NCBI GenBank assembly: GCA_947396885.1
Contig: OX377202.1
Coordinates: forward strand, 22,320,001-22,384,000
From: Heligmosomoides polygyrus polygyrus
Lineage: Eukaryota > Nematoda > Chromadorea > Rhabditida > Heligmosomidae
Length of the DNA stretch: 64,000 nucleotides
Direction of reading: 5' to 3'
Position 1 is the first letter of the stretch, and each line of letters begins with the position of its first letter. Both the position numbers and the translations under genes were made by a program. Under the pieces are notes generated by a model. It saw only the letters and a list, made by a program, of their open reading frames with translations, ran no database searches and was not told where the DNA came from. Of the stretch, positions 33,010 through 42,924 are shown in pieces.

Positions 33010-34430
33010 TATCAAGTTATAGGTTCTAGGGCCTCTCTTGAAGCAGAGAGTTGTAGAGTTAGTGTACTTACATACAGCTGGTTTATATCTTTATTATGGA
33101 AAAGCATTTGGGTACTGTAGCGGAGTGGAGACGAGTAGTGGGCTGACGAGGCCGGGCCGAGCCGCCGAGGGCGAGCCGAAGTCGAAACTGACGAACCCAG
33201 GCGTGGCTTCGTCTTCGTAGACAGCTCGGCGTACCGACAGCTGTCTGTGACCCCACATCTCCATTCCTCGGTAAAGCTCGTCCTCGAGCTTAGTAACTTC
33301 GCCATCGAGTTGACAATCGATTCATGTCAGAGAGAAAGTACTGTAATAAACCTGACCCCGGAGGTTTATTCACTTGTGGATCGCACGGCTTCTCGGGCCT
33401 TTACATAACAGAACACCGGAATAATGCAACAATTTTATTAACAACGAAGTAAATGCTTTTGGACTGACATGAGGGGCCACGGACGAGTATAACGCCGGGA
33501 AAGGGGGAAAGGCAGGAAGGAAGGAAGGCCGGAAGGGAAGCCGGACGGAGAGAAGCCGAACGCCTCAGGGACGGGGAGGCGCCGGAGCCGAGACCACGCG
33601 GCCGGCGATCCAGACGTTGTTTTGCTGTCGCCTTTTATACCCAGATCCCCGAGCAGCAAGTGGCGCGGGGTTCGGCTCTGTGCGGCTCCCGGTGGAAAAC
33701 AACGGTGGTGGCTTTATAGGCGCTACACTACAGTACAGTCGGAATACAGAAAAAGGAAATTAGGAACTACAAAGAACTTACGCTATCGGCTTCTACTGTG
33801 TTATGAATATCGAAGATAGTGGTGTCAAGATGTGATATCGCTGGTAAGATGAGGATCCAGGAGGAGCAGGAGGAGGATCTATCAAGTTATAGGTTCTAGG
33901 GGCCTATCTTGAAGCAGGGAGTTCCCTTCTTGTGTACTTACGTACAGCTGGTTTATATCTTTATTATGGGAAAGCATTTGGGTACTGCAGCGGAGTGGAG
34001 ACGAGTAGTGGGCTGATGAGGCCGGGCCGAGCCGCCGAGGGCGAGCCGAAGTCGAGACTGACGAAGCCTGGTGTGGCGTCGAAGCGACAGCTCGGTGTCA
34101 GCTATCTGTGACCCGACATCTCCATTCCTCGAGGATAGTGGTGTCAAGATGTGATATCACTGGTAAGATGAGGAACCAGGAGGAGCAGGAGGAGGATCAT
34201 CAAGTTATAGGTTCTAGGGGCCTATCTTGAAGCAGGGAGTTCACTTCTTGTGTACTTACGTACAGCTGGTTTATATCTTTATTATGGGAAAGCATTTGGG
34301 TACTGTAGCGGAGTGGAGACGAGTAGTGGGCTGACGAGGCCGGGCCGAGTCGTCGAGGGCGAACCGAAGTCGAGACTGACGAAGCCAGGCGCGACAGCTC
34401 GGTGTACCGACAGCTGTCTGTGACACGACA
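33010..34430 (-). mobile_element. LTR family B array inserted in integrase copy 2 (CGAG target duplication)
   Basis: Three family B units start at 33,010, 33,878 and 34,197, each with ATCAAGTTATAGGTTCTAGG, then TTTATATCTTTATTATGG-AAAGCATTTGGGTACTG. Spacers of the type GTGGTGTCAAGATGTGATATC...GAGGAGCAGGAGGAGGATC separate them. The whole array is flanked by CGAG (33,006-33,009 and 34,431-34,434), and its removal restores the integrase. Minus-strand ends TGTCGTGTCACAG look like an LTR start. It resembles tandem LTRs with miniature internal regions (TRIM-like). The first unit carries the solo LTR at 33,342. Confidence 0.6.
33342..33732 (-). mobile_element. solo LTR family A with GTAC target duplication
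   Basis: A 391-bp LTR, TGTAATAAACC...CACTACA on the plus strand, flanked by GTAC on both sides (33,338-33,341 and 33,733-33,736). The uninterrupted target is seen at 16,680-16,720. Minus-strand TATAAAAG (plus CTTTTATA, 33,632-33,638) and TTAATAAAA (near 33,437) mark promoter and poly(A) signal. It has the AATAAACCTG...GGTTTATT inverted-repeat end. It inserted into a family B unit that was itself inserted into the integrase. Confidence 0.85.
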
Positions 34431-34752
34431 CGAGCGATGTATTTCGAAACCTGCTACAACAATTCGGATGCACGCGCCTCATGATCACGCCATACCATCA
34501 TCAAAGCAATGGTCAGGTGGGACGGGCTGACCTGTAAGGATGCTGTCCCAGGAGGCCTGATTGGGGATGCATTTTCCGACCTCAAGTCTCTGGGGACTGC
34601 TCCTTAACGGAGACTCAACAACGATATCCGACATGCCTACTCAGCGGGAGGAGCAAGAAATCTGGCCCGACCAGACGACATTCCTAAGAACAACTGTGAC
34701 TAGAGGAAGACTCGTGTTTTACTTAGAATTCATTATCGAACTACGTCACTAC
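34431..34752 (+). pseudogene. Ty3/Gypsy-like integrase, copy 2, part 2
   Basis: TSDVFRNLLQQFGCTRLM, then ITPYHHQSNGQVGRADL. The catalytic Glu of the NGQVER motif is changed to Gly here. After it the sequence is the same non-integrase stretch as in copy 1, leading to LTR family C. Confidence 0.8.
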
Positions 34753-35165
34753 CATGTGGATTTATTAACAGCAAAGAGTAAGCATGGCAAGGAAGAAGAA
34801 GATTAGGGATAGGGATATGTGGAGAAGAAGAAGATCGAGGAAGAAGAAAAAACGGCATTTCAAGGGGAGCAGGGGCGCGGGTGGCCGAAGGCCCCCGCGG
34901 ATGTTGGGTTCGGGAATAGGATGTCGAGGACAAAAGAAGAAAGACCCCTTTTCTTTTGCTCAAGCCGCTTATATACTCTGACCTTTTTCCTGGCATCTGG
35001 CTGTTCTTTTTGCCAGTGCGTACGGCTCTCTCACCCCTTGCCGTTCTATTGCCCCGCGGCGAGTTTCCGATGTATTGGGGTGGGGTGGCTGTTGGTCGGC
35101 TTTCGCAAGCGTAACTCCCGGCGGTGATGATGGCGGGTATTTTTAGTGTGATAGCACGGCCGCTA
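34753..35165 (-). mobile_element. LTR family C, copy 2
   Basis: Starts TGTGGATTTATTAACAGC (minus-strand TTAATAAA, poly(A)-like) and contains minus-strand TATATAAG near 34,970. It is similar to 28,610-29,010 in the promoter-side half but has a different AAG-rich 5' part. It splits the integrase between the catalytic Glu block and the NRTQQELDS block. Confidence 0.5.
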
Positions 35166-35179
35166 TTCCGGATGTTTAC

Positions 35180-35564
35180 GTGCGTCTCTGCTTTGCATAT
35201 GCCCATTGCACTCAGTCTATTTTAATCCACTGTCCTACCGTCTGCTCGTTCGTTCGCCTTGACATTGGCGCTCGGAGTTGCTCAAACCGCACGCAGCAGG
35301 AACTAGACTCAGTCGCCACTGGGCAACATCAAGATACTTGGGACGAGGTACTTCCACTTAATCAGCCATTCTTACAACTGCACAGAAACCACCTCCACAA
35401 AATTCTCGCCCTATTTCTGATCCATATACGGGAACCCAATAACACATTCCACCTCGCAATGCGACTACCTTGTAAGCAAATCGCCTGCGAAGAGGACTAC
35501 GTTAGCCAGCTCGCAGAAAAAAGAAGGCATCAACAACTTCAATGCGTGATTCGAGGGGCCGTAT
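35180..35564 (+). pseudogene. Ty3/Gypsy-like integrase C-terminal region, copy 2
   Basis: A 129-codon open frame with NRTQQELDSVATGQHQDTW, DEVLPLNQ, IREPNNTFHL and KQIACEEDYVSQLAEK corresponds to copy 1 at 29.0-29.4 kb. A frameshift inside the YNCTE/TKFSPYF block is evident from comparing frames. It is cut at 35,564 by a solo LTR and finishes after 35,918. Confidence 0.75.
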
Positions 35565-35917
35565 TGTAATAAAGCTGTCCCCTCAGATTTATTTACCGGT
35601 AGATCACACGGCCTCTTAGGCTCTTACATAACAAAACACGGCAGTAAAATAAAGATTTTGTCAACAACAGAGGCGCATGTGGACAGCGATAAAGGTCACG
35701 GACATGAGGCTAGGGGGAAAAGAGGAACTAGGCTCAGGAACTTCTCAGGGGCGGAGCCGAAACCACACGGTAAGCAATCAGACTAGGACGAACCCCGCAG
35801 CATTCGTAGAGGTTCTTTTATATCCTTCAGCCAGTGGGATGAAACAACGGCTGTCACTGTTACAAAATGCTGAAGACACTCGTGAGTTGATCCCGAATAG
35901 ATCTCACGCTCATTACA
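35565..35917 (-). mobile_element. solo LTR family A in integrase copy 2
   Basis: TGTAATAAAGCTG...CATTACA, 353 bp, flanked by GTAT (35,561-35,564) and GTGT (35,918-35,921), a 4-bp target duplication with one mismatch. Copy 1 of the integrase shows the empty site (GCCGTATTTAGTCATCCC). The ends agree with the solo LTR at 33,342. Confidence 0.75.
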
Positions 35918-36010
35918 GTGTCTAGTCATTCCAGTGGAATACCCCAACTTAGTAATCCAGGACGGATGACGGCAACGAACCCTTCACATCAACCGGACCA
36001 AGATCTTCAA
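35918..36010 (+). pseudogene. Ty3/Gypsy-like integrase, extreme C-terminus, copy 2
   Basis: Continues the reading after the solo LTR: VIPVEYPNLVIQDG and then THINRTKIFNAT, matching 29,385-29,465. The similarity ends at about 36,025, the same place as in copy 1. Confidence 0.7.
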
Positions 36011-36239
36011 CGCTACTCCGAACGACAACCAATAAGAAACAGAAGATAATTGATGCATACAAATTCTGCTTTTAACCTTCTGGATATATGCCTTTTCATA
36101 GTCTATTTCTTTTTCAAATGCAACAAAAACAATTAACAAAAGATTTTGTCGTTGTAACTTTACCCCAGCAACCATCAATACTTTAATCTCATCTACGCAG
36201 CGAACGAATGACATCGGGCTTTTACGACGAAAATATGAC

Positions 36240-36722
36240 TGAGAATCGATTGCATGAACGCCTGCCGGTCCTAGCTTAGCCCTGTGACATCCCCTTTCCG
36301 TACTGTTCCTGAGGGCCGATGGACCCGGAGAACTTCAACAGCGCCGAGCACAACCACAAGAACGAGAACGGCAACCGTAACATCATGATTAGATTTCGGC
36401 AATGAAAGCAGCCGATGGGAAACTGCCTCAGCAAAACCCGACTACGGCTGGCAGTTGACAAGCCCTCAACGGACGACTACATCACACCGTCCAGAACTCA
36501 AGGCGACTCCATGAAATTAACTTTTGCCAGAGCCAGCACCAACCTGAGAGCTAGGATTGATGTTCCTGCCTCACCCCATGCATCCGCTGAGTTCACGCGT
36601 ATAACCACAAATACACTACTAGGTCATCTGGTTAATGGTTTGTGTGTTGCTGGTTTTTGTTTGTGTTTTCCTTTCTCTGTTACACGTGTGTCTTATACCC
36701 ACGTAATAAATAAATAAATAAA
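36240..36722 (+). mobile_element. 3' end of a LINE with AATAAATAAATAAA tail
   Basis: The segment ends in CCACGTAATAAATAAATAAATAAAA (pattern, 36,693-36,722), the type of tail also seen on the LINE at 8.28 kb. The 100-codon open frame 36,415-36,717 has no known domain and is probably chance. The class of the LINE is not determined. Confidence 0.45.
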
Positions 36723-36879
36723 AAGCAGACACAGTCTCAGTCTCGACAACAGCACATCTGTCGGATCATCTCAAAGATATCCCACCAACCCAGAATCGTT
36801 GTAACACACCCTACGGAAATGGCAAGAGCTTGTGTAAAACGAGCGATTATCAAACGAGATCGTAAGACGAATACTATCC

Positions 36880-37427
36880 TTCATTCTTAGCTTCATCGGG
36901 AATTCCGTGCACACCACGATGGACACGAAGACCCTGCAGCGCACATACATGACCACCTGCATTCGCCAAGGCACCCTGCCTCGAACGGCAAGAAGACGGC
37001 GGCTAAGCGAGCCGTATCCTGGATAGCTGATCATCGAGAGGAGTTGCTCGGAGTGACACGACTCGCGCAAGTGAGAGAAAGAATACGGAGTTCCAAGCTT
37101 CGTCGACATTCGAAGATCAGAGACGCTATCGCATGGGCCAAGTCGTCGAAAATTAAGTGGGCCGGCCACTTAATGCGCTTCGCAGACACACCTGCTCGCA
37201 AACCGTTACTGACCACAAAAAAACAGAAAGTGAACACCAGGACGCCCACCGACGCGTTGGCCGGACTTCCTTTTGAAAGCCTGAATGAACGATATGACGC
37301 TCTTTGTGACCCTCGAGCAAGGAGGATCCAATGGAGCACTCCGCCACGCGACAGGAATGAATTGAGACGCTGCTGGCGCCCGCCCGAACAAACCGATGAC
37401 CAACGGAACGATAGGTGGTACAGGTGA
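36880..37427 (+). pseudogene. RTE-type LINE, C-terminal end of ORF2
   Basis: The open frame 37,044-37,427 gives LGVTRLAQVRERIRSSKLRR, AWAKSSKIKWAGHLMRF, RYDALCDPRARRIQW and RRCWRPPEQTDDQ. This is the highly recurrent C-terminus of nematode RTE elements (LGVTR..QV, KWAGH..R, RPPTRW-like, RCWRP.EQ..DQ). The polymerase domain is missing upstream, so it is 5'-truncated as usual for LINE insertions. Confidence 0.85.
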
Positions 37428-37439
37428 AGTTGAATCTTC

Positions 37440-39620
37440 AGCGTGTTGGTCTTCGTGACGGTTAAGGCTCAGCGTTGGAGCCACACTGCGAAATTCAGAA
37501 CACCTCCGATTCGGAACCTCGAGGCTGTAGCCTTAAACCACGATCAAGGCGCTGATATTGGACACCCCGCTAAATTGGCTCGAACAGAATAATCGGTAGA
37601 CAAACGACACCACGAGACGAATACTGTCCTCTCCCCTTAGCTTCATCGAAGACCGTTAAAAATGATAGACACAAAGACTCCGCTGCGCATACGCATGGCC
37701 ATCAGCGACCCGCAGTGGCGCCCTGAATCGATGAAACGACAAGAGTCCGATGACTAAGCATGACGCACTTCAGAGAGCTGATCGGCGAACCAGGGTTCCG
37801 GGACGGGAATTTTCCGTGGGGTTGCATGCTAGTTGTGACAGCTGTGGTCCTATTGCTCCAACCAACCGTAAAGTAAAGATATGCGAACTACGGCTATGAA
37901 GCTACTCCTAACAAAAAAGAGAAAATGAGCCCAAAAACAGAAAAAACCAGAATATAGAAGCAAACTCTCGGCAGCAATGGAAATAATGAAAAAAATACTA
38001 GTGCGTAGCAATTAAGGGCTGGCTTCTGCTCTGCGCTGAAGCGTCCAAGATGACAGTGAATACCAGGTGAATAACCGTGCAATATGCCAATAATAATAAT
38101 AGCTCAGTGGAATGAGCAGAGAATAATAGCTGAGTACAGCGAATATTCGCGACGCGCTGGAGTCGCAGTGGTGAGCCTGGTTGCACTATGAGCGAGAGCG
38201 CCTGCTGCTCAGTTCACCAGACGCAGCGGAGAGGGCGGAAGGCTGTGCTGCTGCAGTCGCGGCACCCTTACAACATCCCGTTGACGCGGCTAGGCAGAGA
38301 GAAGTTCTGATGTGCTCCAGAGCAATACCAAGGTGGGCTTTGATCACGAAGCACAGAGGGTCTTCTTTCCAGAACAGACTGTTTCATAAAAGGTGCTAGT
38401 GTTTCAGTAAATAGAACCTCCATCGCGAGTATTTCACTCCATATGTACGTACATATATACGTTCAAGGTCCTCTCACAAATCAGTTTTCTACAGAAGTAG
38501 CATTCATACAAACATCGTCCTGAATGAAGAAGCAGAACTACAGAAAACAGTGAGTTAGCAAGGATTTTGCATTCGCAGATATCTCAGCTTCCATTTAGCC
38601 GTGACTTCTGTTAAAATGGCCTGGAGCTGGATCATAGGTCTCCCAACTTCGCCACTGCATTTAGCCACCGCTTCTGTCGATAGAGTCTGGAGCACTACTT
38701 TGTAAGGTGTCTGAGTATCCTGCACATATCTTCTTGTTACAACGAAGGATTAGAGCGCTTCGTCCGGGAAAAGAAGCAACTGGTGAGACATGCGGCGGCG
38801 CAGACGGCATGAGGCAGCGAGCGATCTTTTGTGCATCTAGAAAGATTAATTGCGACACTTTACACTTCGTTTTAAGCCTACAGCTGCTGTCATAAAAGTT
38901 TTATGCTCTTATGAGGATGTTCTCTGATGGCCTAAATTCATGCACCAGGCAGGAATTGAACCATTCCCGACTTTTGTGCAGGATTCTATGCCTTTACACC
39001 CACTGATTTAGTGTCAATACGAGTGCGTTTTGTCGTAACCAAAGCTTTTCCGCCAGTCGTGACTTGAACGCTGCCACACTTTGCTGCAAGGGCAAGCAGC
39101 AACGGTGACGCACTAACAAGGCGAATAAGGGCGTAAGCGTCCTGCCAGGAAGCAGACGGCACTGGCTCGGGTCCGTTTGGAGCAGGTTTGGCCGTCACAA
39201 AATATCGTTGGTGTAGCTTGTGGCCTCTGTAGCCTCTAGACTTAAAGAATTACTTGAAACACGGTTTTTGGTTTTATTTCTCTTCGGCCCAACCTAGGAT
39301 AGCATCTCTAATCCACCGCAGAATTGCCAACTGGGTGGGGCAATGAACCTACACTGAATTACCTAGAGCCTAGCTGGATTGCAGCGTATGAGATGTGGAT
39401 TAGATGCTCCTCTAGAGTGTCTCCATGGTGTTCTACTGAAGTAGTATGGACTACGCTAAACCCTTAGGCGAAGAAATCCCAATCGAATCCATCTTCGTAC
39501 TCAGTTTTCCGATTTCATCATTGTAGTGCGGAAAAGAAGACAAAAATGAACTGTGGATTCGAACCTTAAGTCACTGAAGCTGCACTCCCCTCGATAAGAA
39601 ATGCTGTTCTTGTGCACGCT
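37440..39620. other. no recognisable gene
   Basis: Frames are short on both strands. Exons of the gene at 40.0 kb may lie here, upstream of the intronic SINE, but I could not identify them. Confidence 0.4.
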
Positions 39621-39635
39621 GAAATCGATCAGCAG

Positions 39636-39931
39636 TAAGGATAAAGGATAAAGGACGGCGTTACTCAATCCCTTCTAGGATGCGCCACGCACTCTACTTC
39701 TACGGGATGTCGTGGAGGCGCGTTGAATGCGTATTTGGTCATACAATGACTTGTGGTGGCCAGCCGATGAACAAGTCAGCGCTCTATCCTTCCCAGACAA
39801 GTCTGGTACCAATTCACCGACCCCGGAGGGATGGAAGGCATGGTTGGCCTGGGCGGGAAGTCCGAACCAGGAGCCTGGTATCGGGTGCACGCGACAGTCG
39901 CGTCTCCTCCGACTGCGCTACACGCGCCCCT
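39636..39931 (-). mobile_element. SINE family 1, copy 2
   Basis: Complete 296-bp copy on the minus strand: head GGGCGCGTGTAGCGCAGTCGG with A box, B-box-like GGTTCGGACTT, the body, and the tail GTCCTTTATCCTTTATCCTTA. Flanked by GATCAGCAG at 39,627-39,635 and 39,932-39,940, a 9-bp target duplication. It ends about 30 bp before a splice acceptor of the gene at 40 kb. Confidence 0.93.
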
Positions 39932-39961
39932 GATCAGCAGTATGTTACAAAATTTCCTAAG

Positions 39962-40563
39962 GCAAAACCGTCTTTCTTGGCATTGAATGCAGATCTTATC
40001 AATGGATAGTGAGTCAGTAAAATACGCTATCTTCTATTTCATGCGAATAATTTAGAAACAAGTACTAAGGACTCCGATATAGTAAATCGATAGACTAAAA
40101 ACTTCTTATCAAACGATTTTTTTTAGAACAGGCAGTTGGAGAAGTCAAAGGCTTCGTGCAAATTTTTTTTATCGTATCACATTTTTACTAATAAATAATC
40201 TTCTTCTTTTTTGTCTTCTTCTTTGTTAGACAGAATCCTAAAACGAATGTAGTCTTGGGTGTGGTATATCCGAATCCAAAAGTCTCTATGCAAGTAAGGT
40301 GAGGAGTTAAGTTTAAGGTTATAGGAACAAATCGCTGTTTCTGTTTCTTCACAACAAGATTAGCAGGGCACTTTCAAGGGAGGAAACCAACCTTTGGCTA
40401 ATCTTGGTATTATTGTTGAAGCCAGTCATACATATGCGCGCCAATCTACCCAAATATTGGTAGTACGCACCTTATCTGGTTAAGGTGATTTCGTTCTCTT
40501 GACCTTTATCAGGACCTGGGAAGCCAGATACCAATATCTGAAGAGCTCGAATTCTCTATATAG
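39962..40563 (+). CDS. 3' exons of an unidentified multi-exon host gene
   Basis: Five exons join in one open phase with GT-AG introns. The exons are 39,962-40,008; 40,127-40,155; 40,230-40,293; 40,364-40,459; and 40,513-40,563 (TAG). The introns are 118, 74, 70 and 53 bp long. Peptide landmarks are KTVFLGIECRSYQWI, RQLEKSKASQNPKT, NVVLGVVYPNPKVSMQ, GTFKGGNQPLANLGIIVEAS and ISEELEFSI. The exact phase fit over four introns is hard to get by chance. I do not recognise the protein family. The 5' part is missing, perhaps upstream of the SINE. The exon limits are my own splice reading and have no transcript support. Confidence 0.5.
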
Positions 40564-40691
40564 AGACTATAATACTAGAGAAACATAAAGGTTTTACTCA
40601 GAAGAAGCTGAGTTGGAAATTGGCAGAAGAAATGAGGAAATGTGTATGCATCTGTCACCACTAATCAGCTTCTCCTTCTTGACCTCTGTAG

Positions 40692-40854
40692 ACATTGCCC
40701 TCGGTGTGCTCAGTTTAATTTTGCAAATCGTTCAAAATTTAAGTTTAAAAATGCCATTCTTCCTAAAATTACAACCTCCTTAGATAAGGGTCTCTTTCTA
40801 GTCATATGCAGCGATTGTTCTATGATTGTTCGGGTGCGTGGCGCACTACAGTAG
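40692..40854 (+). CDS. zinc-ribbon open frame, C18orf21/Rpr2-like
   Basis: Following a possible 50-bp intron (40,642-40,691, GTGTAT...CTGTAG), the frame reads HCPRCAQFNFANRSKFKFK, ILPKITTSL, LFLVICSDCSMIVRV and stops at 40,852-40,854. C-P-x-C-x-Q, a basic N/R-S-x-x-K stretch, L/I-x-PKI, and then L-x-x-x-C-x-x-C is the layout I know from the UPF0711/C18orf21 proteins (an RNase MRP-associated relative of Rpp21). A TWEARYQYLK frame in exon 40,513-40,641 could be its N-terminal helix and splices in phase from an ATG at 40,434. However, a TAA at 40,586 interrupts it, and the same bases serve the other gene in a different frame. Pseudogene or sequencing error cannot be excluded. Confidence 0.33.
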
Positions 40855-40879
40855 TTTGTTTAAATAATTGTTCGTTTAA

Positions 40880-41560
40880 TTATTTATTTTTTGAATATGG
40901 TTGTACAAATAGAACATAAAAATAAACTCCAGTAGTTCTTTCCCGCCCTTTGCTTCACTTTTATTACACAACAAACTAACTATTTTTGATGTGCCAGACA
41001 AACTGTCGTTGATAGAAATCGTTCTTGACCTGGATTCGCTCATGAAGGTGCAGAGTGTTCTCGAAAGGTAGCCCTGGAGTGCGCTCGAACTGTTGCCGAT
41101 GTGAAGCTGCAGCTCCATTCCGTAGGCCTTCTGTTTTCGTAGATCGTTCTCCAGCGGCTTCTCCTCCTCTACGCATACCTCCAAACTGCTCAGCAACGAA
41201 CTTTCTCTAACGGAATTGCTTAAAGAAGCCACCTAATTAAACCAGACACCTCTGAGAACGAGGCAGGCTGTCGCTGCACTTCACACTTTTAACTCATTAG
41301 CGGAGCAAGTTCGCTCTGCTCGTGTTTTCTGACGCTTCGAAATGATCCTCGTAATTTTTAGACATTCCAGCCCAACGACTAGTTCAGATAACGACTTGGT
41401 CTCGCTGCAAAATTCGATGGTATTGGTCACTTGACTCATCGAACCTGCTTACTCCACAAACATCATATTCGACGATGCCCAACTCAAATGACCAGCTTTG
41501 AGCGGATCAACAATACCGCTCTAAATGTGAAAACTTTCCAACTTTTCTGCAAACGGCGGT
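40880..41560. other. unassigned, with one 118-codon minus frame
   Basis: A minus frame, 41,232-40,876, reads LEVCVEEEKPLENDLRKQKA...MELQLHIGNSSSALQ, charged and possibly coiled-coil. No homology is recognised and there are no clear splice sites. I treat it as doubtful. Confidence 0.2.
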
Positions 41561-41564
41561 AGAT

Positions 41565-42135
41565 GGATAGACAGACCCACACAGATGGATTGACTCTTTT
41601 GTTCATGGCAAGAATCTTTCGATTTGGTGTTCATTTTTGGTCTTGGCTTCTAAAACTCTAATGACCGCTGAAAGGCCGAACCTCTATTCTAGAGACCGCA
41701 ACATGTTTCGTCTGGTAGAAAACTCATGGGTTTAACCAATATGTTAAACCACGTGGAAGGCACGATAATCCCTCTATTTTGCGAGCACATGGCGGCCTCT
41801 ATTCAGCCGCTTAGCGTCAGAAGTTATGAGACCCTACGATAGGTTCGGCTTCTTTTATCTAGTGAGCATGTCTTAACAGCCGAACAACGAAGAGATTTGT
41901 ACTTGGCTGTTTGCATAAACAAACTGTAGAGCCCCTTATGGCCGGATCAAGGAGCACTACCTCCAATTGTACTTATCCTCCAGAAAAATACTTTGCCGTT
42001 ATTGAGCATGATCTAAGCAAACTCAAACGCTTTTATCATTAGGATGATGTACAAGGGTAAATCGAAATGAGAATGGCATTTATGAATGACACTTCAATGG
42101 AAAATAACGCAGCAGGGAGTAAGCTCAAGTCGTCA
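41565..42135 (+). repeat. dispersed copy of the foldback element arm
   Basis: Runs from AGATGGATAGACAGACCCAC to AACGCAGCAGGGAGTAAGC and matches both inverted arms at 45.5-46.75 kb (GTTATGAGACCCTACGA, GAGCATGTCTTAACAGCCG, TTTGCATAAACAAACT). It is more complete than the right arm, which lacks about 90 bp near its start. Confidence 0.85.
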
Positions 42136-42659
42136 AAATGAGACGGCTCGCCAGCTCAATGCGATCGTCAGGTATCTACTGAACGAGAACTACATATAAC
42201 CCTTTGGATTCCTTGATAGATGCCAAATGCCAGGATGCCGGAGAACATGCAACTCCGACTCCGCAAAGACTTTAACGAGAGTGGGATTGGGTGTTGGTTG
42301 GTTAGGACTGATGAGCGAGGAGGAACCAATAGACTTTTCTGACGAGCAGTTTCCGGACAATGCTGTCGAGGCGTCTGACTTTTCTTCTTGTTCGCTGATT
42401 ACGATTGCTTTTAAATAAAAACCGTTTCAACTCAATTTGTTAAGTGCAATAACGAGAGACGAAAAATAAAACCTGCACCGACTGGTTAAGAATTATACAT
42501 CAACGGTAAACCTGTGTTATACTTTGTGAGCCTTACTAAGATTTTTCATGGAGAACAAGGCTTCTTCTGCAAGTTGGAAAAAAGTGCAAAAAGTCGTTGG
42601 AAGGTTTGGAGTGTATTTACAAATACGGTGCTTTTCTCTTTTAAAGTGTCTCCGTAAGC

Positions 42660-42924
42660 CTTTAAAGATGCTGCCGGTTGGGTCAAGTCGTCGAAAATTA
42701 GGTGGGCCAGCCACGTGACGCGCTTCGCAGACACCCGCTCACCGAATGAGTTCCGCGGGATGTCAAGAGAACACCAGGACGCCCACCATCGCGTTGGTCG
42801 GACTTCTTCGTTAAGGCCCAACGAACGATATGACGCTCTTCGTGTTCCTCGAGCGAAGAGAATCTATTGGAACCCTCTGGCACGCAACAAGGATGAAAAG
42901 GGACGCTGCTGGCATCCAATTGAG
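42660..42924 (+). pseudogene. RTE-type LINE ORF2 C-terminus, cut by a transposon
   Basis: In several frames: SSRRKLGGPAT, then RPNERYDALRVPRAKRI, WNPLARNKDEKGRCWHPIEQ. This is the same RTE C-terminus as at 37.2 kb. The sequence stops at GAGCAA; AATCAGCGAGAAGAAAGG, the expected continuation of the DQRDDR codons, resumes at 44,799. Confidence 0.8.

Noticed and set aside
36415..36717. 100-codon open frame as a gene
   Set aside because: Lies inside the 3' end of a LINE next to its AATAAAT tail; low-complexity C-terminus and no splice context.
39680..40009. open frames inside SINE family 1 copies
   Set aside because: The same frames recur in every copy because the repeats are similar, including copies on both strands; no coding signal beyond that.
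40876..41232. coiled-coil-like minus frame as a host exon
   Set aside because: Charged composition only; no splice sites, start or similarity to support it.
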